Notes: a model not told the origin generated them from the letters alone. Shown: positions 41,155 to 50,959, counted from the stretch's first letter. The stretch: 64,000 nucleotides of DNA from Hydractinia symbiolongicarpus (GCF_029227915.1 NC_079882.1:15202501-15266500), one strand, 5' to 3'. A program made the numbers and translations.

Positions 41155-41755
41155 TATTAGACTGCAAAAGGCCCTATTACAGCCTTTATAGGACTGTGCA
41201 GGTAGTTAAGAGTGTTCTTAGGCCACGCGCTGAGGAAAACCACTTGGGAAGTTGTAGCGCATTGAGACTGGAAGGACTAGGACAATGGTGACTTGCGCAG
41301 ACCGGTGAAACCACGTGATTAACGTGTGAGGCCTTTATTAGACTGCAAAGGGCTATATTACAGTCTTTATAGGACTGTGCACGTAGTTAAGAGTGTCTTA
41401 AGGCAACGGCGCTAATGAAAACAACTTGAGACGTTGTATCACATTGAGACTGGAAGGAATAGTCCAATGGTAACCCGCGCAGGCAGATGGAACCACGTGA
41501 TTTACGTGTGAGGCCTTTATTAGACTGCAAAAGGCCCTATTACAGCCTTTATAGGACTGTGCAGGTAGTTAAGAGTGTTCTTAGGCCACGCGCTGAGGAA
41601 AACCACTTGGGAAGTTGTAGTGCATTGAGACTGGAAGGACTAGGACAATGGTGACTTGCGCAGACCGGTGAAACCACGTGATTAACGTGTGAGGCCTTTA
41701 TTAGACTGCAAAGGGCTATATTACAGTCTTTATAGGACTGTGCACGTAGTTAAGA
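41155..41755. repeat. Tandem 363 bp dimer duplication
   Basis: GCCCTATTAC at 41171 recurs at 41534 (offset 363), with the shared private run GTTCTTAGGCCACGCGCTGAGG. The match covers about 41155-41390 against 41518-41755. Confidence 0.75.
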
Positions 41756-43625
41756 GTGTTGTAAAGCAACGGCACTAATGAAAACGACTTGGGACGTTGT
41801 AGCGCATTGAGACTGGAGCGACAAGTCCAATGGTAACATGCACAGGCAGATGGAACCACGTGATTTACGTATGAGGCCTTTATTAGACTGCAAAAGGCCA
41901 TAATACAGCCTTTATAGGACTGTGCAGGTAGTTAAGAGAGTTCTAAGACCACGTGGCTAAGGAAAACCACTTGGAACGTTGTAGTGCATTGAGACTGGAA
42001 GGAATAGTCCAATGGTAACCTGCGCAGGCAGATGGAACCACGTGATTTACGTGTGAGGGCTTTATTAGACTGCAAAAGGCCATATTACAGCCTTTATAGG
42101 ACTGTGCACGTAGTTAAGAGTGTTGTAAAGCTACGGTGCTAATGAAAACGACTTGGGACGTTGTAGTACATTGAGACTGGAAGGACTAGACCAATGGTAA
42201 CCTGCGCAGGCAGGTGAAACCACGTGATTTACGTGTAAGGCCTTTATTAGACTGCAAAAGGCCAAATTACAGTCTTTATAGGACTGTGCACGTACTTAAG
42301 AGTTTGGAAGGCAACGGCGCTAATGAAAACGACTTGGGACGTTGTAGCGCATTGACACTGGAAGGACTAGGTCAATGGTAACCTACGCAGACAGGTGAAA
42401 CCACGTGATTTACGTGTGAGGCCTTTATTAGACTGCAAAAGGCCCTATTACAGCCTTTATAGGACTGTGCAGGTAGTTAAGAGTGTTCTTAGGCCACGCG
42501 CTGAGGAAAACCACTTGGGAAGTTGTAGCGCATTGAGACTGGAAGGATTAGGACAATGGTGACATGCGCAGACCGGTAAAACCACGTTATTAACGTGTGA
42601 GGCCTTTATTAGACTGCAAAGGGCCATATTACAGCCTTATAGGACTGTGCACGTAGTTAAGAGTGTCTTAAGGCAACGGCGCTAATGAAAACAACTTGAG
42701 ACGTTGTATCACATTGAGACTGGAAGGAATAGTCCAATGGTAACCCGCGCAGGCAGATGGAACCACGTGATTTACGTGTGAGGCCTTTATTAGACTGCAA
42801 AAGGACATATTACAGCCTTTATAGGACTGTGCACGTAGTTAAGAGTGTTGTAAAGCAACGGCGCTAATGAAAACGACTTGGGACGTTGTAGGCATTGAGA
42901 CTGCAGCGACAAGTCCAATGGTAACATGCACAGGCAGATGGAACCACGTGATTTACGTATGAGGCCTTTATTAGACTGCAAAAGGCCATAATACAGCCTT
43001 TATAGGACTGTGCAGGTAGTTAAGAGAGTTCTAAGACCACGTGGCTAAGGAAAACCACTTGGAACGTTGTAGTGCATTGAGACTGGAAGGAATAGTCCAA
43101 TGGTAACCTGCGCAGGCAGATGGAACCACGTGATTTACGTGTGAGGGCTTTATTAGACTGCAAAAGGCCATATTACAGCCTTTATAGGACTGTGCACGTA
43201 GTTAAGAGTGTTGTAAAGCTACGGTGCTAATGAAAACGACTTGGGACGTTGTAGTACATTGAGACTGGAAGGACTAGACCAATGGTAACCTGCTCAGGTA
43301 GGTGAAACCACGTGATTTACGTGTAAGGCCTTTATTAGACTGCAAAATGCCAAATTACAGTCTTTATAGGACTGTGCACGTACTTAAGAGTTTGGAAGGC
43401 AACGGCGCTAATGAAAACGACTTGGGACGTTGTAGCGCATTGACACTGGAAGGACTAGGTCAATGGTAACCTACGCAGACAGGTGAAACCACGTGATTTA
43501 CGTGTGAGGCCTTTATTAGACTGCAAAAGGCCCTATTACAGCCTTTATAGGACTGTGCAGGTAGTTAAGAGTGTTCTTAGGCCACGCGCTGAGGAAAACC
43601 ACTTGGGAAGTTGTAGCGCATTGAG
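41740..43625. repeat. Higher-order repeat: 1088 bp (6-monomer) duplication ending at the LINE
   Basis: About 41740-42537 recurs at about 42830-43625 with offset 1088 (TAATACAGCC at 41901 and 42989). Private variants such as GAGAGTTCTAAGACCACGTGG and TTAAGAGTTTGGAAGG are shared. The second copy is cut by the LINE at 43625, and base 42537 is the equivalent unoccupied position in the first copy. Confidence 0.85.
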
Positions 43626-43645
43626 TCCAAATATAGTATTGAATA
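43626..43645 (+). other. LINE 5' leader remnant
   Basis: Twenty bases lie between the satellite break and the ORF1 ATG. They include an in-frame TGA at 43640-43642. CR1-type elements usually have a longer 5' UTR, so this is probably a 5'-truncated copy that happens to keep the whole of ORF1. Confidence 0.6.
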
Positions 43646-44935
43646 ATGGCGGCGACGGACGTAAAAACGGACGAGGAAAATATTTTTAACAAAATGCTTG
43701 AGGATATTAATGAAGAGATGAATATTGAACATAATAATGTAACTGTTAAAAAAGGTGTATATAAAGAGCTCAATACAACTTTGAATGCAGAAGATTTTAT
43801 CGATAAGCACTATGAAAAAACTAGATATAGCGCACTGAGAGATTCTATCCTTGAAGACGTAAAAGGTGAGATAAACACTCTTATCTCAAATCAAATTTCA
43901 AAACTTGTCAATAATTGTTCAGTTGCTCATAAGGATGACCGAACGGATAAACTGGAATCAAATTTATTGGAAGAAATTCAGTTTTTGCGACAAGAAATAC
44001 AAAGTAAAAACGAAATCATAAAAATTTTAGTTGAAAACTCAGTCGAGCATAACTATTCTACAAAATCGCTACAGCAAGAAAATTTTAATTCATTTCAAAC
44101 AGTTAATAAAAAAAATAAAAATAGAAGCACAATCATTAGCAACAACAATGAAGCTGTTAGTCGCCATAACAACCAAAGCTTTGTTCATCGAAATCGATTT
44201 GAACATCTGTATAATGAGAATAATGATCACTCTGAAATAACAGAAAGTTTTAGAGGTGATACTTATAATAATAATAACTTTATACATAATAATGAGGAAC
44301 TAATTGTACATAATAATGAAGACATAATTGTACATAATAATGAAGACATAATTGTACATAATAATAAAGAAAACATTCCAACAAAAAGGCAATCACTTAA
44401 TAACGCTAATAACATTATTAACACTAAAAAAATTACATGTATACTAGGAGACAGTATAATAAAAGGCATCAACGGTTACAAGATGACCAAATCCCTTGAC
44501 TACAACCAAAACAAGAGAGTTATACTAAAATCCTTTCCTGGAGCTACGACAGAAGACATGTATGAATACGTCAAACCAACCATGAAGAAAAAGCCAGATA
44601 ACATCATCCTTCATGTTGGCACAAATGATCTTTCTAGAAACGTAGCACCAGAGGTTATAGCTAACGATATAATTAATTTAGCAACATCATTGATTAACTC
44701 GAATATGAACGTATCCGTATCTGGTCTGACTCCAAGAAATGACGATCAAGGTATTAGATGTGACGAACTCAATGACCACCTATATAAAGGATGTGCTGAA
44801 CGAAATATCGCATTCATAAATCACTATCAGCAGATGGATCGGAATCGTCACCTTAACAGAAGTAAACTACATTTAAACCAATATGGATCGGTAACACTGG
44901 CTAATTCTTTTTTAAATTTTATTTCTAAGGATTGA
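43646..44935 (+). CDS. LINE ORF1 protein with SGNH/GDSL esterase-like domain
   Basis: This 429-residue protein is the first ORF of the retrotransposon; such proteins accompany the element RNA in the ribonucleoprotein. The start is the first ATG after an in-frame TGA at 43640, with A at -3 and G at +4. Residues about 1-60 are acidic. About 65-130 is charged and heptad-like (LLEEIQFLRQEIQSKNEIIK), a probable coiled coil for multimerisation. About 165-245 is Asn-rich and low complexity, and includes an eight-residue repeat HNNEDIIV. About 263-428 is an SGNH hydrolase fold: ILGDS with Ser270, SFPGAT with Gly299, HVGTND with Asn327, and LHLNQYG with His409. The residue three before this His is Ser406 rather than the Asp of many SGNH enzymes, so esterase activity is uncertain. 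No zinc knuckle is seen. ORF2 follows 12 bases after the stop in the same frame. Family assignment is firm; catalytic role is inferred. Confidence 0.93.
   Translation: MAATDVKTDEENIFNKMLEDINEEMNIEHNNVTVKKGVYKELNTTLNAEDFIDKHYEKTRYSALRDSILEDVKGEINTLISNQISKLVNNCSVAHKDDRTDKLESNLLEEIQFLRQEIQSKNEIIKILVENSVEHNYSTKSLQQENFNSFQTVNKKNKNRSTIISNNNEAVSRHNNQSFVHRNRFEHLYNENNDHSEITESFRGDTYNNNNFIHNNEELIVHNNEDIIVHNNEDIIVHNNKENIPTKRQSLNNANNIINTKKITCILGDSIIKGINGYKMTKSLDYNQNKRVILKSFPGATTEDMYEYVKPTMKKKPDNIILHVGTNDLSRNVAPEVIANDIINLATSLINSNMNVSVSGLTPRNDDQGIRCDELNDHLYKGCAERNIAFINHYQQMDRNRHLNRSKLHLNQYGSVTLANSFLNFISKD
44285..44374 (+). repeat. 24 bp minisatellite inside ORF1
   Basis: Three 24-base units at 44285, 44309 and 44333, plus a partial unit to 44374, each begin CATAATAAT. 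Units two and three are identical. They encode HNNEELIV, HNNEDIIV and HNNEDIIV followed by HNNKEN. The length is a multiple of three, so copy-number change would keep the frame. It lies in the linker between the coiled coil and the esterase domain. Confidence 0.95.
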
Positions 44936-44947
44936 CTTGGTGTTTGT

Positions 44948-47900
44948 ATGAGCAATAGTATCCCCACAAAAATATCTAACAAAAAAGAAGCAACTCTTCC
45001 TAATGCAATTGCACCATTTAATATAAATAAAACTCTAGAAACGATAGAAAATGATATATCGTTCTCTTCCTGCTTAAAAAACTTACGTCTACAAAACTTT
45101 AATAGGATTATTCTTGGACAAATTAACATTAATTCCGTACGAAATAAATTCGACTGTCTAGTTGATGCAATTGATGGAAACCTTGATGTTCTTTTAATCT
45201 CTGAAACTAAAATTGATAGCTCTTTTCCTGCCGCTCAATTTAAAATTGACGGTTACACAAAGCCTTTTCGTCTGGATCGTAATAGTAAAGGTGGAGGTAT
45301 GCTCTTATATGTACGTCAAGATATTCCATCAAAACAGTTGCATCCAACTAGTACTAGTACGGACAATTTTGAAGGATTTTTTGTCGAACTAAACCTGCGA
45401 AAAAAAAAATGGCTGCTCTGTTGCTCATACAACCACCACAAAAATGCTATATCTGAACATCTAAAAAATATTGGTAACGGTCTTGATGTTTTGTCTGCAA
45501 ATTATGACAACATATTACTATTAGGAGATTTTAATGCGGAAATTAACGAAAATAGCATGACAGAATTTGCTGAACTCTACAACCTTAAGTGCCTCGTGAA
45601 GGGCCCCACATGCTTTAAAAACCCTGATAACCCATCGTGTATTGATCTTTTTCTCACAAATCGATATAACTATTTCCAAAACACCAGCACATTGGAAACA
45701 GGTCTCTCCGATTTCCATAAAATGGCCATCACTGTAATGAAAATATATTTTCAGAAACAAAAATCTCATATCATCAAATATAGGAATTACAAAAACTTTT
45801 CAAATGAACGTTTTTGTTATGAGCTAACATGTCGACTTCAAAATATAGAAAAATCGAAAAAAAAGATAGATGATGAGTTAGAAAACTTTCATGAATGTGC
45901 AAAATCAGTCCTTAACAAAATTGCGCCATTAAAAAAAAAATACGTAAGAGCAAACCAATCACCGTTCATGAATAGGACCCTGCATAAGGCTGTTATGAAA
46001 AGAAGTAGGCTTAGAAATAAATACTTAAAAAATAGAACAGAAGAAAATAGATTAGCTTTTAATCAACAAAGAAATATTTGTGTCACACTATTTCGAAAAG
46101 AAAAATATGATTATTACAACAATCTAAATGTTAAAAAAATTACCGATAATAAGACATTTTGGAAAACTATAAAACCTTTCTTGTCCGATAAAGGACCATC
46201 GACCCAAATTATAACACTGATAGAAAAAGAAGAAATCATATCGGATGATGAAAAGGTTGCAAACATTTTCAACACTTTCTTCACGAATATTGTAAAAAAT
46301 CTGGATCTTACAATATCTGACACAATCCTTGTAATTTGCTCAAACGTAGATGACCCTGTTTTGAAGGCTATTAAACGATATGAAAACCATCCAAGTATAC
46401 TGAATATAAAAAAAAACATTGGTGATTACAATCCTGGTTTTTCCTTCAATCATGTAGAAAAAGCTGAAATCAGGAGAGAGATACGAAATTTGAATATTCA
46501 TAAGGCATGCCAAGAAACCGATATACCAACAAAAATAATTAAGGAAAACGAAGATCAGTATTTAGAAATTTTACATTTCTCTGTTAACTCTGCAATTGAT
46601 CTGTGTAAATACCCAGAATTTTTGAAAAGGGCAGATGTGACACCACTTTTTAAAGAAAAAGACAGATCTAACAAATCAAACTACAGACCTATAAGCATTC
46701 TTAGTAACCTTTCAAAAATCTTTGAGAGATGTCTGTATCGTCAAATTGAAGATTATTTTAACCGATACTTAAGTAAGTTTCAGTGTGGATTTAGGAAAGG
46801 CTACAGTGCTCAGCACTGTCTCACTGTTATGCTTGAAAAATGGAAAAAGGCTGTTGATGAAGGTAAAGCATGTGGAGCCCTTCTGACTGATTTATCTAAA
46901 GCATTTGACTGTCTCCTACATGATTTACTGATCGCAAAACTTCATGCATATGGATTTGACATGTATTCCCTACGCCTAATTATGAGTTATGTGAGTGGAA
47001 GATTTCAAAGAGTAAAGATAAAAAATTCGTATAGCTCATGGCTTGAAATATTGTTTGGCGTTCCGCAAGGATCTATTCTAGGCCTGTTACTTTTTAACAT
47101 ATTTATCTGCGATCTTTTCTCAGTTGAATTTGATTTTAATGACATTGAATTTGCGAGCTATGCAGACGGCACAACACCATATGTTATCGGTAACGACTCA
47201 AAGGAAGTCGTTACTAAACTTCAAAACATTTCTGAAAAAGTGTTTACATGGTTTGACAATAATGCAATGAAAGCAAATGATGACAAGTGTCATTTGCTTT
47301 TAAGCGATAATGAAATATTAAGTACACAGATAGGCAACTCAGTAATAAAAGGCAGCACTCATGGACGCCTACTTGGAGTCATTATCGATAACAAACTTAA
47401 ATTTGATCTGCATGTGTCTAAACTCTGTGCAAAAGCGAGTCAGAAACTAAATGCGCTTACAAGGATGACATCTTTTATGAACTTTAATAAGAAGAAACTA
47501 TTAATGAATTCCTTCGTAATTTCGCAATTCAATTACTGCCCTCTAGTTTGGATGTTTCACAACAGAGCTCTAAACAATCGTATTAATCGAATACATGAAA
47601 AAGCACTGCGGATAGTCTATAGCGACAGTTCTTCTTCCTTCACAGACCTCCTTCATAAGGACAGCTCTGTTACGGTACACCAACGAAACCTACAATCTCT
47701 TGCAACTGAGATGTACAAAATAAAAAACGACATGGCTCCAGAAATAATGCAAGATATTTTTCCTGTTTATAATCCAAAATACAATCTAAGAAATAATCGA
47801 GAATTTACTGGCCGTAATGCTAAATCAGTTTACTATGGTACAGAAACTTTATCCTTTATCGGTTACAAAATATGGCAACAAATTCCAGTAAGAATCAAAG

Positions 47901-48004
47901 AAATGTCATCCTTGCAATCCTTTAAATCCCAAATTAAAAAGTGGGTACCAAACTGCTCCTGCAGACTATGTAAAAAATACATCCCACAAATTGGTTTTAT
48001 ATGA
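44948..48004 (+). CDS. LINE ORF2 protein: APE endonuclease and reverse transcriptase (YADG active site)
   Basis: This 1018-residue protein would nick the target DNA and copy the element RNA by target-primed reverse transcription. Residues about 54-260 form the APE-like endonuclease: GQININS (57-63), ISETK with Glu86, LLGDFNA with Asp194 and Asn196, SCIDLFLTN with Asp233, and SDFHK with Asp255 and His257. All expected metal-binding and catalytic residues are present. The reverse transcriptase spans about 550-830: SNYRPIS (577-583), LTDLSKAFD with Asp648, GVPQGSILG (704-712), then YADG at 738-741. The second Asp of the near-invariant YADD is Gly (codon GGC at 47168-47170), so polymerisation should be lost. 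Leu713 replaces the usual Pro after ILG. The C-terminal region ends with a CSCRLC cluster (residues 1002-1007), typical of this family. Start ATG is 12 bases after the ORF1 stop and in the same frame. No frameshift or premature stop occurs. Confidence 0.95.
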   Translation: MSNSIPTKISNKKEATLPNAIAPFNINKTLETIENDISFSSCLKNLRLQNFNRIILGQININSVRNKFDCLVDAIDGNLDVLLISETKIDSSFPAAQFKIDGYTKPFRLDRNSKGGGMLLYVRQDIPSKQLHPTSTSTDNFEGFFVELNLRKKKWLLCCSYNHHKNAISEHLKNIGNGLDVLSANYDNILLLGDFNAEINENSMTEFAELYNLKCLVKGPTCFKNPDNPSCIDLFLTNRYNYFQNTSTLETGLSDFHKMAITVMKIYFQKQKSHIIKYRNYKNFSNERFCYELTCRLQNIEKSKKKIDDELENFHECAKSVLNKIAPLKKKYVRANQSPFMNRTLHKAVMKRSRLRNKYLKNRTEENRLAFNQQRNICVTLFRKEKYDYYNNLNVKKITDNKTFWKTIKPFLSDKGPSTQIITLIEKEEIISDDEKVANIFNTFFTNIVKNLDLTISDTILVICSNVDDPVLKAIKRYENHPSILNIKKNIGDYNPGFSFNHVEKAEIRREIRNLNIHKACQETDIPTKIIKENEDQYLEILHFSVNSAIDLCKYPEFLKRADVTPLFKEKDRSNKSNYRPISILSNLSKIFERCLYRQIEDYFNRYLSKFQCGFRKGYSAQHCLTVMLEKWKKAVDEGKACGALLTDLSKAFDCLLHDLLIAKLHAYGFDMYSLRLIMSYVSGRFQRVKIKNSYSSWLEILFGVPQGSILGLLLFNIFICDLFSVEFDFNDIEFASYADGTTPYVIGNDSKEVVTKLQNISEKVFTWFDNNAMKANDDKCHLLLSDNEILSTQIGNSVIKGSTHGRLLGVIIDNKLKFDLHVSKLCAKASQKLNALTRMTSFMNFNKKKLLMNSFVISQFNYCPLVWMFHNRALNNRINRIHEKALRIVYSDSSSSFTDLLHKDSSVTVHQRNLQSLATEMYKIKNDMAPEIMQDIFPVYNPKYNLRNNREFTGRNAKSVYYGTETLSFIGYKIWQQIPVRIKEMSSLQSFKSQIKKWVPNCSCRLCKKYIPQIGFI

Positions 48005-48212
48005 CTCGCGGATGTACTCTCGCTAATTTCATATTTGCTTATACACTCACTTAATTTATACAACCACAAATGTTTAAAAAATTGTATATATCTAAAAATA
48101 TTTTATGCCTTATATTTATACTGTATATTTTAAAATCTTTCTTTTCAAGTTGACATTAACTAGCTTTTATTAGCTATATATGTATTTATACTTAGTCAAC
48201 TATAAATAAATG
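48005..48212 (+). other. LINE 3' UTR
   Basis: AT-rich non-coding sequence lies between the ORF2 stop and the tail. AATAAA at 48205-48210, just before the tail, could act as a polyadenylation signal. In this family the 3' UTR is expected to be the template region recognised by the element's own reverse transcriptase; this is family knowledge, not seen here. Confidence 0.85.
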
Positions 48213-48233
48213 AATAATAATAATAATAATAAT
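48213..48233 (+). repeat. (AAT)7 tail of the LINE
   Basis: Seven perfect AAT units end the element, followed at once by satellite sequence. Short tandem-repeat tails instead of poly(A) are characteristic of CR1/L2-type LINEs. Confidence 0.95.
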
Positions 48234-50959
48234 AGACTGGAAGGATTAGGTCAATGGTAACCTGCGCAGGCATGTAAAAACACGTGATTTACGTGTGAAG
48301 CCTTTATTAGACTGCAAAAGGCCGTATTACAGCCTTTATAGGACTGTGCACGTAGTTAAGAGTGTTGTAAAGCAACGGCGCCAATGAAAACGACTTGGGA
48401 CGTTGTAGCGCATTGAGACTGTAAGGACTAGGCCAATGGTAACCTGCGCAGGCAGGTGAAACCACGTGATTTACGTGTGAGGCCCTTATTAGACTGCAAA
48501 AGGCCATATTACAGCCTTTATAGGACTGTGCAGGTAGTTAAGAGTGTTCTCAGACCACGGCGCTAAGGAAAACCACTTGGAACGTTGTAGTGCATTGAGA
48601 CTGGAAGGAATAGTCCAATGGTAACCTGCACAGACAGGTGAAACCACGTGATTTACGTGTGAAGCCTTTATTAGACTGCAAAATGCCATATTACAGCCTT
48701 TATAGGACTGTGCACGTAGGTAAGAATGTTCTAATGCAACGGCGTTAATGAAAAAGATTTGGGACGTTGTAATGCATTTAGACTGGAAGAACTAGGCCAA
48801 TGGTAACCTGCGCAGACATGTGAAACCGCGTGATTTACGTGTGAGGCTTTTATTAGACTGCAAAAGGCCATATTACAGCCTTTATGGGACTGTGCACGTA
48901 GTTAAGAGTGTTGTAAGGCAACAGCGATAATGAAAACAACTTGGGACGTTGTAGCGCATTGAGACTGGAAGGAATAGTCCAATGGTAACCTGCGCAGACC
49001 GGTGAAACCACGTGATTACGTGTGAGGCCTTTATTAGACTGCAAAAGGCCATATTACAGCTTTTATAGGACTGTGCACGTAGTTAAGAGTGTTGTAAAGC
49101 AACAGCGCTAATGAAAACGACTTGGGAGGTTGTAGCGCATTGAGACTGGAACGACAAGTCCAATGGTAACCTGCACAGGCAGATGGAACCACGTGATTTA
49201 CGTGTGAGGACTTTATTAGACTGCAAAAGGCCAAATTACAGTCTTTATAGGACTGTGCACGTACTTAAGAGTGTTATAAGGCAACGGCGCTAATGAAAAC
49301 GACTTGGGACGTTGTAGCGCATTGAGACTGGAACGACTAGGTCAATGGTAACCTGCGCAGGCATGTAAAAACACGTGATTTACGCGTGAAGCCTTTATTA
49401 GACTGCAAAAGGCCGTATTACAGCCTTTATAGGACTGTGCACGTAGTTAAGAGTGTTGTAAAGCAACGGCGCCAATGAAAACGACTTGGGACGTTGTAGC
49501 GCATTGAGACTGTAAGGACTAGGCCAATGGTAACCTGCGCAGGCAGGTGAAACCACGTGATTTACGTGTGAGGCCCTTATTAGACTGCAAAAGGCCATAT
49601 TACAGCCTTTATAGGACTGTGCAGGTAGTTAAGAGTGTTCTCAGACCACGGCGCTAAGGAAAACCACTTGGAACGTTGTAGTGCATTGAGACTGGAAGGA
49701 ATAGTCCAATGGTAACCTGCGCAGGCAGGTGAAACCACGTGATTTACGTATGAAGCCTTTACTAGACTGCAAAAGGCCAAATTACAGCCTTTATAGGACT
49801 GTGCACGTAGTTAAGAGTGTCTTAAGGCAACGGCGCTAGTGAAAACGACTTGAGACGTTGTAGCACATTGAGAATGGAAGGACTAGTCCTATGGTAACCT
49901 GCGCAGACAGGTGAAACCACGTGATTTACGTGTGAGGCCTTTATTTGACTGCAAAAGGCCATAATACAGCCTTTATAGGACTAGGACGTAGTTAAGAGTG
50001 TCTTAAGGCAACGGCGCTAATGAAAACAACTTGAGACGTTGTATCACATTGAGACTGGAAGGAATAGTCCAATAGTAACCCGCGCAGGCAGATGGAACCA
50101 CGTGATTTACGTGTGAGGCCTTTATTAGACTGCAAAAGGACATATTACAGCCTTTATAGGACTGTGCACGTAGTTAAGAGTGTTGTAAAGCAACGGCGCT
50201 AATGAAAACGACTTGGGACGTTGTAGCGCATTGAGACTGGAACGACTAGTCCAATGGTAAACTGCACAGGCAGATGGAACCACGTGATTTACGTGTGAGG
50301 CCTTTATTAGACTGCAAAAAGCCAAATTACCGCCTTTATAAGACTGTGCACATAGTTAAGAGTGTTCTAAGGCAACTTCGCCAATGAAAACGACTTGGGA
50401 CGTTGTAGCGCATTGAGACTGGAAGGACTAGGTCAATGGTAACCTGCACAGACAGGTGAAACCACGTGATTTACGTGTGAAGCCTTTATTAGACTGCAAA
50501 ATGCCATATTACAGCCTTTATAGGACTGTGCACTTAGGTAAGAGTGTTGTAAAGCAACGGCGCTTATGAAAACGACTTGGGACGTTGTAACGCATTGAGA
50601 CTAGAACGACTAGTCCAATGGTAACCTGCACAGGCAGATGGAACCACGTGATTTACGTGTGAGGCCTTTATTAGATTCAAAAGGCCAAATTACAGCCTTT
50701 ATAGGACTGTGCACATAGTTAGGAGTGTTGTAAGGCAACAGCGATAATGAAAACAACTTGGGACGTTGTAGCGCATTGAGACTGGAAGGAATAGTCCAAT
50801 GGTAACCTGCGCAGACCGGTGAAACCACGTGATTTACGTGTGAGGCCTTTATTAGACTGCAAAAGGCCATATTACAGCTTTTATAGGACTGTGCACTTAG
50901 TTAAGAGTGTTGTAAAGCAAGAGCGCTAATGAAAACGACTTGGGAGGTTGTAGCGCATT

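Larger units (their letters stand above)
1..43625. repeat. Left satellite array, ~182 bp monomer, about 240 copies
   Basis: The whole stretch is an uninterrupted head-to-tail array in one orientation. Counting from the first base, the motif AGCCTTTATAGGACTGTGCA recurs with one- or two-base variants about every 182 bases (1, 183 and so on). Some monomers are 181 bp because of single-base deletions, commonly GATTTACGTG to GATTACGTG. Monomers fall into recurring variant classes, for example AAAAAGATTTGGG, AACAACTTGAGACG, AAAACCACTTGGAACG and CTTCGCCAATG types. These classes recur in fixed order, giving higher-order repeats listed separately. G+C of the first monomer is about 46%. No gene is seen in it; short minus-strand ORFs repeat with the monomer and are judged spurious. 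A centromeric or pericentromeric satellite is the best guess, inferred from monomer length and higher-order structure only. Confidence 0.98.
23730..43625. repeat. Superunit copy 1 (matches the array right of the LINE)
   Basis: The order of monomer variants here is followed again in 48239-64000. Offsets step through 24508, 24690, 25235, 27417, 27509, 26964, 24602 and about 22240 along the block. The steps are whole monomers or whole higher-order units, apart from one 92 bp step at 27.7 kb caused by the half-monomer there. The block is therefore a large duplicated segment whose two copies have since gained and lost internal units independently. The right end of this copy is where the LINE begins. 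Confidence 0.8.
43626..48233 (+). mobile_element. CR1/L2-type non-LTR retrotransposon (LINE), both ORFs open
   Basis: This AT-rich 4608 bp insertion interrupts a satellite monomer between ATTGAG (ends 43625) and AGACTGG (starts 48234). In order it has a 20-base leader, ORF1 (SGNH/GDSL esterase type), a 12-base spacer, ORF2 (APE endonuclease plus reverse transcriptase), a 208-base 3' UTR with AATAAA, and a 7-unit AAT tail. ORF1 with an esterase domain and a short tandem-repeat tail instead of poly(A) are typical of the CR1/L2 group. At most two bases (AG) could be a target-site duplication. The very short leader suggests slight 5' truncation. It is absent from the corresponding places elsewhere in the array. 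Both ORFs are uninterrupted, so insertion is recent or the copy is little decayed, but the RT active site is altered. Confidence 0.95.

Noticed and set aside
1-43625. CRISPR array (regular repeats)
   Set aside because: The repeats are contiguous 182 bp monomers with no unique spacers, and the inserted element is a eukaryotic LINE.
43483-43810. ORFs crossing the satellite/LINE boundary on both strands, and antisense ORFs inside the LINE (for example 45521-45769, 46114-46419)
   Set aside because: They are shadows of the LINE ORFs or chance fusions with the monomer, without motifs or their own context.
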